11,094 bases of DNA, from NCBI GenBank assembly GCA_964574215.1, contig CAZNLR010000068.1, forward strand, positions 1 through 11,094. Direction: 5' to 3'. Position numbers and translations under genes: made by a program. The notes beneath the pieces are model-generated. The model was given only the letters and a program-made list of their open reading frames with translations. It ran no database searches and was not told where the DNA came from. The DNA comes from GCA-2725625 sp964574215. Lineage in GTDB: Bacteria > Pseudomonadota > Alphaproteobacteria > Rhodospirillales > UBA2165. Within the stretch, counting starts at the first letter, position 1, and every line of letters starts with the position of its first letter. Positions 1 to 6,897 of the stretch are shown piece after piece.

Positions 1-35
1 TTAAAGTAGGCCGGTAGCTGCCCCCGTGGCAAGGG

Positions 36-794
36 TCAGCGATAAATTTCACCTAGAATCAGGCCCTGGGCGCTACGCAGTACGTCCTCCGCCTCTTCCG
101 AATAGGAGCCGTCCTCCCGGTGCAGGACCAATCCCGGCAAGGTCTCCGCCTCTCCGGCAATGCCTTTTACGCCCTGGACGAGGACCCGCTTGGCGCCGTC
201 CCCCATTTTTTTGGGCCAAAGAGGAAATGTCCTAATATTACCCACTCCTGCGCTAAGCGCCCGGACCACTTCATCGCGCCGGTCGTAGCGATGCACAAAA
301 GTGACACTGCCACCGTCGCTCACCATTTGAAGGGCGCATTGTACCCAATCTCCTAATCTGGCTTTGCCTTCCACATTGGCTGCCGCTTTCACCGGATCCG
401 GGGGCGGATGGCCGCTGTTTTTCGGCACATATGGAGGATTGGCCATAACATGATCGAACCGGTCCGGTTCGATATTTTCCGGTGGCTCGAGAATATCACC
501 GGGAACAAAGCTGACCTGCCCTTCCAGATCGCTGACTTCCGCGCTCTGCTGCGCCAGCCGGATCAAATTTTCCTGGATATCAAAGCCAACAACTTTCACG
601 CCCGGCAACCGCGCCGCCAGGCACAACGACGCGGCGCCCGCACCACACCCCAGATCCAGTACCCGATCGCCCTTTTGCGCCGGCACGGCGGCGGCCAGGA
701 ATATGGGATCGATGGCCACCCGGTATCCGCCGGCGGGCTGTAACACGGTCACCCTTCCATCCAGTAATTGGTCCTGTGTCGTCGGGTCGTTCAT
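36..794 (-). CDS. TrmN6-like class I SAM-dependent methyltransferase (COG4123)
   Basis: 252 aa. The protein has a Rossmann-type SAM site, VLDLGCGAGAASL at residues 45-57, an acidic strand end FDIQ at 71-74, and the N6-adenine/amino-methyltransferase signature NPPY at 119-122. The C-terminal part has an FPLWPKK...KRVLVQG stretch (190-208) typical of the COG4123 family. The family includes E. coli TrmN6 (YfiC), which methylates N6 of A37 in tRNA1(Val), so transfer of a methyl group to an adenine in tRNA is the likely reaction; the exact substrate is inferred. The ATG lies in an ATGA overlap with the stop of the upstream DUF2007 gene. No Shine-Dalgarno is visible before it (the stretch is C-rich on the coding strand), so translation is probably coupled. 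Length is normal and the gene looks intact. The 35 bases beyond its stop contain no recognisable gene or terminator. Confidence 0.88.
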   Translation of the reverse strand: MNDPTTQDQLLDGRVTVLQPAGGYRVAIDPIFLAAAVPAQKGDRVLDLGCGAGAASLCLAARLPGVKVVGFDIQENLIRLAQQSAEVSDLEGQVSFVPGDILEPPENIEPDRFDHVMANPPYVPKNSGHPPPDPVKAAANVEGKARLGDWVQCALQMVSDGGSVTFVHRYDRRDEVVRALSAGVGNIRTFPLWPKKMGDGAKRVLVQGVKGIAGEAETLPGLVLHREDGSYSEEAEDVLRSAQGLILGEIYR

Positions 795-1042
795 CGGGGG
801 GAGAAATCGTTGACGATGACGTCCGGCACGACATCGAGCTTGTCTTTTTCGGCGTTAAAGATTTGGCCGGCGCGGGCGTGGTCGGCCTCTGCCACCATCA
901 CCCGGCGGGGTATGGCCAGGGCGCTGCCCTCCAGCACGCTGGTATGATTGTCCAGCACGACCATCTCAATGCCCTCTTCCGCCAATATGGCGCGCAGCCA
1001 GGAAATCAGCACCAAATCGTTGGTTCTCAACAGTTCAACCAT
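791..1042 (-). CDS. DUF2007 small protein (putative signal-transducing domain)
   Basis: 83 aa from the ATG at 1042. The protein opens MVELLRTND and continues with a short alpha/beta unit containing LDNHTSVLEGS and IPRRVMVAEAD, the typical pattern of DUF2007 proteins. These small PII/ACT-like domains are proposed to be signalling or ligand-binding modules; no molecular function is established. An in-frame TTG at 1072 would add ten residues, but family members usually start at MVELL, so the ATG is preferred. Neither start has a strong ribosome site. It is first in a two-gene unit with the methyltransferase and is divergent from the polyprenyl synthase across about 68 bases. This three-gene arrangement is common in Alphaproteobacteria, as I recall. 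Confidence 0.85.
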   Translation of the reverse strand: MVELLRTNDLVLISWLRAILAEEGIEMVVLDNHTSVLEGSALAIPRRVMVAEADHARAGQIFNAEKDKLDVVPDVIVNDFSPR

Positions 1043-1110
1043 AATATCTTGTCTTTGCAGCCATTCTGACAATCCGCTTTAGGGTCTTGCCCGTACGGAT
1101 TTAGACCAAT

Positions 1111-2175
1111 ATGCTCGGCTCAGCAATTAAACGATTTAAATTTAAGGATACAGCACCCTTGGGAGTCGTTGTCAATTTAGAGAGCGGGCAGGAAAATAGC
1201 CCGTCATTGGATGCCTTGGTCGCGCTCACCGAAGCCGATCTCAAGGAAACCAATGCGCTGATTGTCCACGCCATGGACAGTCCCGTCGTTCTGATTCCCC
1301 AATTGGCCGGTCATATCGTCGCCGCCGGCGGCAAACGCATCCGGCCCATGATGACCCTGGCCTCGGCCCGCATGTGCGGCTACCAGGGACAACGCCATGT
1401 GGGATTGGCGGCTTGCGTCGAATTTATCCATACGGCAACGCTGCTGCATGACGACGTCGTGGACGAAAGCGATCTCAGACGCGGAGAAGCCTCCGCCAAC
1501 GCCGTCTGGGGCAACCAGGCCAGTGTTCTGGTGGGTGATTTCCTGTTTTCCCGCGCCTTCGAATTAATGGTGGCCGACGGGTCGCTGGAAGTACTGGCCG
1601 TGCTGTCCAAGGCTTCGTCGGTAATTGCCGAAGGTGAAGTCCTGCAATTGACCACGACCAACAACACCGAAACCGGTGAAACTCAGTATCTTGAAGTTAT
1701 CCGCTCGAAGACGGCGCAGCTCTTTTCCGCCGCCTGCCGCATTGGTGCGCTGGTCGCCGACCGGCCCAAGGTGGAGGAAGACGCACTGGAGACGTACGGC
1801 ATGAATTTGGGCATCACCTTCCAATTGGTGGACGACGCCCTGGACTATTCAGCCAAGCAGGCCACGCTGGGAAAAACCGTCGGCGATGATTTCCGCGAGG
1901 GTAAGATAACGCTGCCGATCATCCTGTCGTTCCGACGCGGCGACGACGAGGAACGCGCCTTCTGGCGGCGCACGTTGGAGGACCTGGACCAGGAAGACGG
2001 CGATCTGGAGCGGGCGATTGAGTTGATGAACAAACACGACGCCCTGGAAGACACCGTCGAGCGCGCCCGCCATTACGGCGCCATCGCCCGGGACGCCATG
2101 GGAATATTCGATGACGGACCGGAAAAAACGGCACTCATCGACGCCATCGATTTCTGTATCAACCGCGCCTACTAA
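1111..2175 (+). CDS. ispB: Long-chain polyprenyl (octa-/decaprenyl) diphosphate synthase
   Basis: 354 aa trans-prenyltransferase. It condenses isopentenyl diphosphate units onto an allylic diphosphate to make the ubiquinone side chain, in the cytoplasm. Visible signatures are GGKRIRP (73-79, diphosphate-binding basic residues), the first aspartate-rich motif DDVVD (114-118), followed by RRG, the SKTAQLF segment (199-205), and the second aspartate motif VDDALDY (240-246) with GDDFREGK after it. These, and the length, fit the long-chain class; whether the product is C40, C45 or C50 cannot be read reliably (decaprenyl is common in Alphaproteobacteria). The ATG at 1111 has a poor ribosome site. 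An in-frame TTG at 1159, ten bases after AAGGA, would give a start (MGVVVNLE) that better matches relatives as I remember them, so the N-terminus is uncertain by 16 residues. No terminator is seen before the tRNA. Confidence 0.93.
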   Translation: MLGSAIKRFKFKDTAPLGVVVNLESGQENSPSLDALVALTEADLKETNALIVHAMDSPVVLIPQLAGHIVAAGGKRIRPMMTLASARMCGYQGQRHVGLAACVEFIHTATLLHDDVVDESDLRRGEASANAVWGNQASVLVGDFLFSRAFELMVADGSLEVLAVLSKASSVIAEGEVLQLTTTNNTETGETQYLEVIRSKTAQLFSAACRIGALVADRPKVEEDALETYGMNLGITFQLVDDALDYSAKQATLGKTVGDDFREGKITLPIILSFRRGDDEERAFWRRTLEDLDQEDGDLERAIELMNKHDALEDTVERARHYGAIARDAMGIFDDGPEKTALIDAIDFCINRAY

Positions 2176-2204
2176 AATTAACCGGAATGTCCTTGTAGTT
2201 GTCC

Positions 2205-2233
2205 TTGCCCAAGGGCCGGACGGGCGTTATAAA
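2205..2233 (+). promoter_or_regulatory. Putative sigma70-type promoter of the tRNA-Pro gene
   Basis: TTGCCC (2205-2210) is followed after exactly 17 bases by TATAAA (2228-2233). The bases just after the -10 are CGCGCC, a GC-rich discriminator of the kind known at stringently controlled stable RNA promoters. Predicted start is near 2240, giving a leader of about 33 bases before the tRNA. The -10 lies in a small inverted repeat, GCGTT-ATA-AACGC. Assignment is from sequence pattern only. Confidence 0.6.
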
Positions 2234-2272
2234 CGCGCCTCAGCGAATTGCACGGCCCAATTCTTATCCTGT

Positions 2273-2349
2273 CGGGGAGTAGCTCAGCCTGGTAGAGCAC
2301 TACGTTCGGGACGTAGGGGCCGGAGGTTCAAATCCTCTCTCCCCGACCA
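2273..2349 (+). tRNA. tRNA-Pro (anticodon CGG), CCA encoded
   Basis: 77-base cloverleaf. The acceptor arm CGGGGAG pairs fully with CTCCCCG. The D arm is GCTC/GAGC around AGCCTGGTA. The anticodon arm is CTACG-TTCGGGA-CGTAG, so the anticodon is CGG and reads the proline codon CCG. The variable loop has five bases, and the T arm is GGAGG-TTCAAAT-CCTCT with one G-T pair. ACCA follows directly, so the 3' CCA is encoded. The gene ends only ten bases before the stop of the convergent hydrolase gene, and no terminator is visible between them. Confidence 0.96.
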
Positions 2350-2359
2350 TTTCCACACA

Positions 2360-3577
2360 TCAGAAATAAGCCTCGCCCGGTCCCACGGGTGGTGACCATT
2401 CACAATCACCAAAGGGGCCGTCGCCCTTGGTGGCGACGTAGGCGATGCGACCGTCGTTGGTCTCCTCTTGCAGCAGAGCCCGCGACAGCCAATCGACGAT
2501 ATAATGGTGGCAGTCCAGCTTGCCCAGATTGGGGATGCCCCAGAGAGGGTGGAACTGGTCCTCAATGACCCACATTTCCTTGGCCGCAGTTAAGTCTTCA
2601 TAGACTTCGATGGCGTCTTCCAGCGGGCAGAGAGGATCGAACTCGCCGGTTACCAACAGCGTTGGGCATTCAACTTTTTCCGCATAGCCCTTGACCGTCA
2701 TCTTCTCCGCCATCTTGTCGAACTCGTCCTCATCGTCCATGCCGGCCATATACATGAACTGCTGTTTAAACCGTGGCGAGGACTGGGTGAAGATGGTGTT
2801 GTTGGGGTTGAAGCAGGCGACGCCGCTGGCCAGGGCCGCCGGCCGGTGGTCATAACTGGCCAAACGCAGCGACCAATAGCTGCCCATGCTGACGCCATAA
2901 ACACCGATCCTGTCCGGATCGACTTCCGGGCGGGATTGCAGAAAGTCGATCACGGCCGCCCCGGCCCTCTCGTAGTTGTCCCCGACGGCTCTTATCTTCC
3001 GGATATTGGAATGCCCCTGCCCCGGTCCGTCCATGGACAGAATATGCATACCCCGGGCAATGGCCGGATTGCCGGTGACCTTGGGAAAGGCTTCCTTGGT
3101 CTGGTCCATGCCGGGCACATAAATGATACAGGGCGCCTGCCGCCGGTCCGGCAGCAGATGCAGCAGACAGGATATGGTCTTGCCGTCGTCGAATGGGACC
3201 TCTACCCGCTCCACCGGATAGGGCGCCACTTCCGAGCGCCGGTCCACCATGTCGGACAGCCTGCCGTAGAGGTCCAGCTTTACGGGATTGTCATCATAAA
3301 AAATCGGATGCTGGGCCATGCGGTAAGCCTCGATGGCGTGGTCGTAATGCTGGCAAGCCGTAGCGTTGAACCCCTGGGCTTGAGCCTGCCGGCCCAACCT
3401 TTCGTCATGCTCACCCTGCAAGCGCCATTGCTTGGGCAACATACGGTAGTTGTGAGCCCGTGACGGCGTTTCCCAATCGTCCCGCTCGAAATTCTGCACG
3501 CGGCCACGCATGTTTAATGCCAGATCGAGCATCCATTGCTGATCGTCCCGTTTGGTGCGGAGCTTTCTGATGGTCAC
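2360..3577 (-). CDS. Alpha/beta hydrolase with N-terminal helical region (DHPON-hydrolase/FrsA-like)
   Basis: 405 aa. The nucleophile elbow is GVSMG with Ser230, the acid is Asp314 in TGEFDPL, and the base is His343 in QFHPLWG, a complete and correctly spaced Ser-Asp-His triad. YVPGMDQTKE (about 153-162) is the likely oxyanion-hole loop, and MDGPGQGHS (182-190) is a further conserved strand-loop. Residues 1-120 are mostly helical and charged, as in the esterase-type hydrolases with an added N-terminal domain such as FrsA and 2,6-dihydroxypseudooxynicotine hydrolase, which cleaves a carbon-carbon bond in a nicotine breakdown product. The precise substrate is unknown. No signal peptide is present, so it should be cytoplasmic. 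The start is GTG, supported by GGGGAGG six bases upstream. It lies 87 bases downstream of the dehalogenase-like gene on the same strand and may act on its product. A tail of about 35 residues extends past the fold. Confidence 0.83.
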   Translation of the reverse strand: MTIRKLRTKRDDQQWMLDLALNMRGRVQNFERDDWETPSRAHNYRMLPKQWRLQGEHDERLGRQAQAQGFNATACQHYDHAIEAYRMAQHPIFYDDNPVKLDLYGRLSDMVDRRSEVAPYPVERVEVPFDDGKTISCLLHLLPDRRQAPCIIYVPGMDQTKEAFPKVTGNPAIARGMHILSMDGPGQGHSNIRKIRAVGDNYERAGAAVIDFLQSRPEVDPDRIGVYGVSMGSYWSLRLASYDHRPAALASGVACFNPNNTIFTQSSPRFKQQFMYMAGMDDEDEFDKMAEKMTVKGYAEKVECPTLLVTGEFDPLCPLEDAIEVYEDLTAAKEMWVIEDQFHPLWGIPNLGKLDCHHYIVDWLSRALLQEETNDGRIAYVATKGDGPFGDCEWSPPVGPGEAYF

Positions 3578-3583
3578 AACTAA

Positions 3584-3590
3584 CCTCCCC
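3584..3590 (-). promoter_or_regulatory. Strong ribosome binding site of the hydrolase gene
   Basis: On the minus strand GGGGAGG lies six bases before a GTG codon at 3577. This fixes the non-ATG start and shows that the hydrolase is translated independently of the upstream gene. Confidence 0.75.
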
Positions 3591-3605
3591 TAATAGTACT
3601 CCCTT

Positions 3606-3621
3606 CTGATCAGGTTACCTG
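3606..3621. repeat. Two overlapping short palindromes between the dehalogenase and hydrolase genes
   Basis: CTGATCAG (3606-3613) is a perfect 8-base palindrome and CAGGTTACCTG (3611-3621) is an 11-base inverted repeat around one base; they share CAG. They sit in the 87-base gap, about 30 to 45 bases upstream of the hydrolase GTG. They could be an operator or an RNA hairpin; no T-run follows, so a simple terminator is unlikely. No convincing promoter was found in this gap. Confidence 0.35.
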
Positions 3622-3664
3622 GAGGGAACGGTAGAAGCTAGTCGTATTGGGTATCAGGGGGGAC

Positions 3665-5881
3665 TTACGTACCGTGACCGCGAGGCTTGTCCCAAATGGC
3701 GTTAGCCGATTGCTGGCTTTCCGTCATACCGGTGCCGAGGGGCTCCACCGGATTATAATGAGCCGGCTTGGGTTTTCCGGCGGCGGCGCGGGCCTTTGCT
3801 TCTTCCGGGGTCTCTAATAGATCCTTGGCTTTCAAGGCTGCTTTGCGGTCGACCATCACCGGCTCGCCGGAATCCGGCGGCGGCATAACGTCGGCGTGGT
3901 AATAGGCCATTTTCTGTTCTTTGGGGTCGATCTTATGATCGAGGTTGAGATCTCTTTCGTTGACGCCTTTTGGTGGGACGACGCAGTTACCGTCGACAAT
4001 TTCAAGATCAAGCCACCATTTTTTGACCGGATTGCGAATGCCGTGGCCGAGATAGTCATCGAGCCAGACCGCGATGGGCGTCAGGAACGGCTTTAACCAC
4101 CGCTGGTTGACGCCGCACCAGGAAGCGATCCGCGTGGCGATGGGCCCTTCCCAGGTGACCACCTTGTTGAGCGGGCAAGTTTTCATGCAGCGCCCACAAG
4201 CCAGCCCCCTAGGATTGGTCAGCCGGTAGCGGGCGCACCGCTCGACATCGGGTTTCCACATCTCGTAGCCGTTGAACACGACTTTGTCGCCCCAGGAAAT
4301 GGAATCGCAGGGACACTCCCGGGCGCACTTCCAGCAGTTCGAGCAGAAATACTGTAACCCGAAATCTATCGGCTGGTCGGGGATCAAAGGCAGATCGGTG
4401 GTAAGAACCACCGTCTTAAGCCGCGGCCCGATAAAGGGATTTAGGATCACTTCGCCAATGCGCGACAGCTCGCCCAAGCCCGCCAGCAAGGTCAGGGGCA
4501 GGTGAAGGACCTCGGAATCGGCGTTGGTTTGGGACCGGGAATGATATCCCAGCGACCGGAACAACTCGCCCATGACACCGGCGATTTCGGCGCCCCGCAT
4601 GTAGGCGCGCATCGATTGGGCGCCGGAGATGTAGTCGTCGCCGGAGGCCCCTTCCATGGTTTCATACCCCTGATCGATCAGCATGACGATGGCGTATTTG
4701 TTGTAAGGCTCAATGGCCGTGCCGTCCTTGCGGTGGGAATACCAGCCGTAGCGCGGCACTTCGCAAATACCGGTCATTTCGGACCCGAGAAAATAGGAAA
4801 GCGATTTCACTGCTTTGGTATTGGCCGCCGCATCCTCAAACCCGGATACTTTGTCAGCCGCCTCGCCGCCTTGTTCCGGCACCATGCATTTGATCAGGCT
4901 GACCATGGCTTGGGCGAAGGGATGTTTGAAGGAAAACCGCGATCTTTCGATCATCGATTTTTCGCCCAAATCGCCTCGGGCGGCGCGCTCGAAAAATTCA
5001 GCCCGTTTCGATACCTGCGGCACCTCATCATCCAATATCAAAGTGGTCGGCCGGTCGACGCGATCCACCTGCTCCATGGGGAAGTTGCTCAAATGGGTGG
5101 CCCGGCTGGCCCGCCGGTTCCACTCCAGTCCCGGCACCGCACCACCGGCGCCGATCCAATAGCCGAAACCCTTGGCCTTCGCGGTTCCCTTTCCTAGGGG
5201 CGTGTCGCATTGCAGTTCGTACTCGGTCGTCAACACCGCAACGGAATAATTCTGATCCAAGTAGGGATTCGACACCGCATCGCCATTGCGGATTCCAAGG
5301 CCAGCCAGAACCGTCAGCCGGTCCAAATCGACCAGTCCCGTATCCCAATCATGTGCTTTGGCGGTGTACCCCATCCATTGGATATGCTCGCTGACCGCAA
5401 TGGCGATTTCCATGGCGCGCAGTTCCGCACCGACGGCCTCGTTACCCTTAACCCAATTGCGGGCGAGATTTCCCTCTTCCGGCGTTCGGCCATGGCCGAT
5501 CATGATGACGACAGCATGACCGTGATCCACCCGGTCCACGCCGTCGAGCCAAGCACTATCCGGAATTCGGCAGATACCCACTTGGGATGCATCAAGAAAA
5601 AATGCAGCGCCTTTTACATCCTGGCTGCGTCTCGCCAGATCGTCCGGCACCGGCGCCTTTTTAGGGAGAGGTTCGACCACCCCCTGGTTACGGAATATAT
5701 CGTGGTATTTGAGAAGCGCCTTGACGAACAGATTGGTCGTGTCCGGTTGGGGCCTAACCGGCCGTGGTATTGACGGGCGGTCTGCTTCGACTTCTATTAC
5801 ACCGGCATCGTGCGGCAGCCGTTCAAGCGCATATGGACCCCAGTGAAACGGACGATTCCTGTTTTTAGACGTTAAAAACAT
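3665..5881 (-). CDS. Reductive dehalogenase-like protein, cytoplasmic catabolic (BhbA/NpRdhA) type
   Basis: 738 aa from the ATG at 5881. RdhA enzymes use a corrinoid and two [4Fe-4S] clusters to replace halogen on an organic compound with hydrogen. Both cluster motifs are visible: C513-X2-C516-X2-C519-X3-C523-P and C549-X12-C562-X2-C565-X3-C569-P. The cobalamin-domain core lies at about 358-500 (FLGSEMTGIC, LAGLGELSRIGEVILNP, GPRLKTVVLTTDLPL). A related but degenerate copy occupies about 90-225 (FFLDASQVGIC, LAGLG, VAVLTTEYEL). Tyr427, Lys489 and Arg553 match in spacing the active-site Tyr426, Lys488 and Arg552 I recall for NpRdhA. There is no twin-arginine signal, no membrane segment and no adjacent rdhB, which points to a soluble, non-respiratory enzyme. 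BhbA-like enzymes can have a fused flavin/ferredoxin reductase domain; here about 170 residues follow the last cluster cysteine, ending in a charged, Pro/Ala-rich tail, so electrons must come from a separate protein. A TTG at 5941 would add 20 residues but overlaps the promoter. The ATG has AGG eight bases upstream. Epoxyqueuosine reductase is excluded by length and duplication. The halogenated substrate is unknown. Confidence 0.87.
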   Translation of the reverse strand: MFLTSKNRNRPFHWGPYALERLPHDAGVIEVEADRPSIPRPVRPQPDTTNLFVKALLKYHDIFRNQGVVEPLPKKAPVPDDLARRSQDVKGAAFFLDASQVGICRIPDSAWLDGVDRVDHGHAVVIMIGHGRTPEEGNLARNWVKGNEAVGAELRAMEIAIAVSEHIQWMGYTAKAHDWDTGLVDLDRLTVLAGLGIRNGDAVSNPYLDQNYSVAVLTTEYELQCDTPLGKGTAKAKGFGYWIGAGGAVPGLEWNRRASRATHLSNFPMEQVDRVDRPTTLILDDEVPQVSKRAEFFERAARGDLGEKSMIERSRFSFKHPFAQAMVSLIKCMVPEQGGEAADKVSGFEDAAANTKAVKSLSYFLGSEMTGICEVPRYGWYSHRKDGTAIEPYNKYAIVMLIDQGYETMEGASGDDYISGAQSMRAYMRGAEIAGVMGELFRSLGYHSRSQTNADSEVLHLPLTLLAGLGELSRIGEVILNPFIGPRLKTVVLTTDLPLIPDQPIDFGLQYFCSNCWKCARECPCDSISWGDKVVFNGYEMWKPDVERCARYRLTNPRGLACGRCMKTCPLNKVVTWEGPIATRIASWCGVNQRWLKPFLTPIAVWLDDYLGHGIRNPVKKWWLDLEIVDGNCVVPPKGVNERDLNLDHKIDPKEQKMAYYHADVMPPPDSGEPVMVDRKAALKAKDLLETPEEAKARAAAGKPKPAHYNPVEPLGTGMTESQQSANAIWDKPRGHGT

Positions 5882-5912
5882 ATCTCTAACCTGCTTATTT
5901 TTACATGATAAA

Positions 5913-5941
5913 ATGATATGCCCAGCTAGGTGGAATGGCAA
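5913..5941 (-). promoter_or_regulatory. Putative sigma70-type promoter of the dehalogenase-like gene
   Basis: Read on the minus strand, TTGCCA (5941-5936) is followed after exactly 17 bases by TATCAT (5918-5913); a second TATCAT comes two bases later. Transcription would begin near 5906, leaving a leader of about 25 bases that includes AGG (5892-5890) eight bases before the ATG at 5881. This gives the gene its own promoter, separate from the malic enzyme-permease unit upstream, and argues against the TTG start at 5941. Confidence 0.6.
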
Positions 5942-5982
5942 TACGCGCGGACCGGGTAGGAGAAGGCTTTATTGTAACTGTG

Positions 5983-6897
5983 CTATTTTTCAGCGGTGCC
6001 GTGAGAACGGCTTTCCGCCCGGATGTTGTAGTAATTGCCAGCAAAAATCAGTACCGCTCCTATGAATATCGCCGCCGAGAAGGGTTCGGCATAAAGGAAG
6101 AAGCCAAGCACCGCAATCAACGGCATGCGCAAAAAGTCGATGGGCAACACAACCGAAATATCAGCCAATATGAGCGCCTTGGCCATGGTGTAATGGGCCG
6201 TCAAAGACAATGTGCCCGCCAGTATTATCCACGGCAGATCGGCCCATTCCGGCGTTACCCACACATAGAGTCCGCCGATTGCGGCAATCGGCAGTTGGAT
6301 AACGAACATATAGAACTGAATAGCCAGTGGCGAATCGGTACTCGACAGGGATTTGACGCAAACGATGGCGATGGCGAATCCCACCGATGCCGCCAGGACA
6401 ACGATTGATCCAAAATCAATCGCCACCAAACCAGGCCGGAGGATGACCAACACCCCGGCAAATCCGAAAACGATGGCCACCAGTTTGCCGACCGTCATCC
6501 GCTCTTTAAGAAACATGACTGCCAATAGCGCCACCCAAATCGGCATGGTGAATTCCAAGGCGAAAACCTGGGCCAGCGGGATCAAACCGACGCCGACGAT
6601 CCAGGCAAGAGTGGCGCCGTAGTGGATGATGTTTCGGAATAAATGAAACCGCAGACGTTTGGTCGTCAATCCTCCTCGACCGTTTTTTGCTACAACCACA
6701 AGGATTATGAACAGCGCCACCACCGTGCGCATGAACATGATCTGAAAAGAATTCAGCGTATCGGACAATTCCCGGACGGCAATGGCCAGGAGCAGAAAAG
6801 ACATCAGAGTTCCGGTGATCCAAAAGATCGCCTTTAGTAAATTGGCGCGGTCTTTGGAAACCGGATTGGCTGTTTTATCCGCTTCGGTTTCGGTCAA
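5983..6897 (-). CDS. EamA/DMT-family permease
   Basis: 304 aa, very hydrophobic, with about ten predicted membrane segments arranged as two similar five-helix halves. The first runs from about residue 21 to 155 and includes the conserved PIWVALLAVMFLKERMT end of an EamA repeat. The second runs from about 162 to 293, with the matching PLIAVLGFFLYAEPFS near its end. Members export or import small metabolites such as amino acids, nucleosides or drugs across the inner membrane; the substrate cannot be told. The start is TTG, overlapping the malic enzyme stop as TTGA, so translation is probably coupled. No good Shine-Dalgarno lies close to it, and no other good start exists before the first helix. 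The C-terminus is a short charged tail. No terminator hairpin is evident after the stop. Confidence 0.87.
   Translation of the reverse strand: MTETEADKTANPVSKDRANLLKAIFWITGTLMSFLLLAIAVRELSDTLNSFQIMFMRTVVALFIILVVVAKNGRGGLTTKRLRFHLFRNIIHYGATLAWIVGVGLIPLAQVFALEFTMPIWVALLAVMFLKERMTVGKLVAIVFGFAGVLVILRPGLVAIDFGSIVVLAASVGFAIAIVCVKSLSSTDSPLAIQFYMFVIQLPIAAIGGLYVWVTPEWADLPWIILAGTLSLTAHYTMAKALILADISVVLPIDFLRMPLIAVLGFFLYAEPFSAAIFIGAVLIFAGNYYNIRAESRSHGTAEK

Noticed and set aside
1043..1072. TTG start at 1072 for the DUF2007 gene
   Set aside because: Family members start at the MVELL sequence, which coincides with the ATG at 1042.
2322..2349. A second copy of the tRNA-Pro 3' end that would mark an integrated element
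   Set aside because: No direct repeat of the T-arm/acceptor sequence was found elsewhere in the window, and there is no integrase or transposase.
4502..5197. 231-codon plus-strand open frame antisense to the dehalogenase
   Set aside because: It is a shadow of the conserved minus-strand gene; it has no family signature and a composition expected from antisense reading.
3665..5881. Epoxyqueuosine reductase (QueG) as the identity of the corrinoid iron-sulfur protein
   Set aside because: QueG is about half this length and lacks the duplicated N-terminal fold; the motif spacing fits RdhA.
5882..5941. TTG start at 5941 giving a 758-residue dehalogenase
   Set aside because: The extra residues do not look like the conserved protein, the codon lies in the -35 element, and the ATG at 5881 has a better ribosome site and puts the active-site numbering one off from NpRdhA as I recall it.
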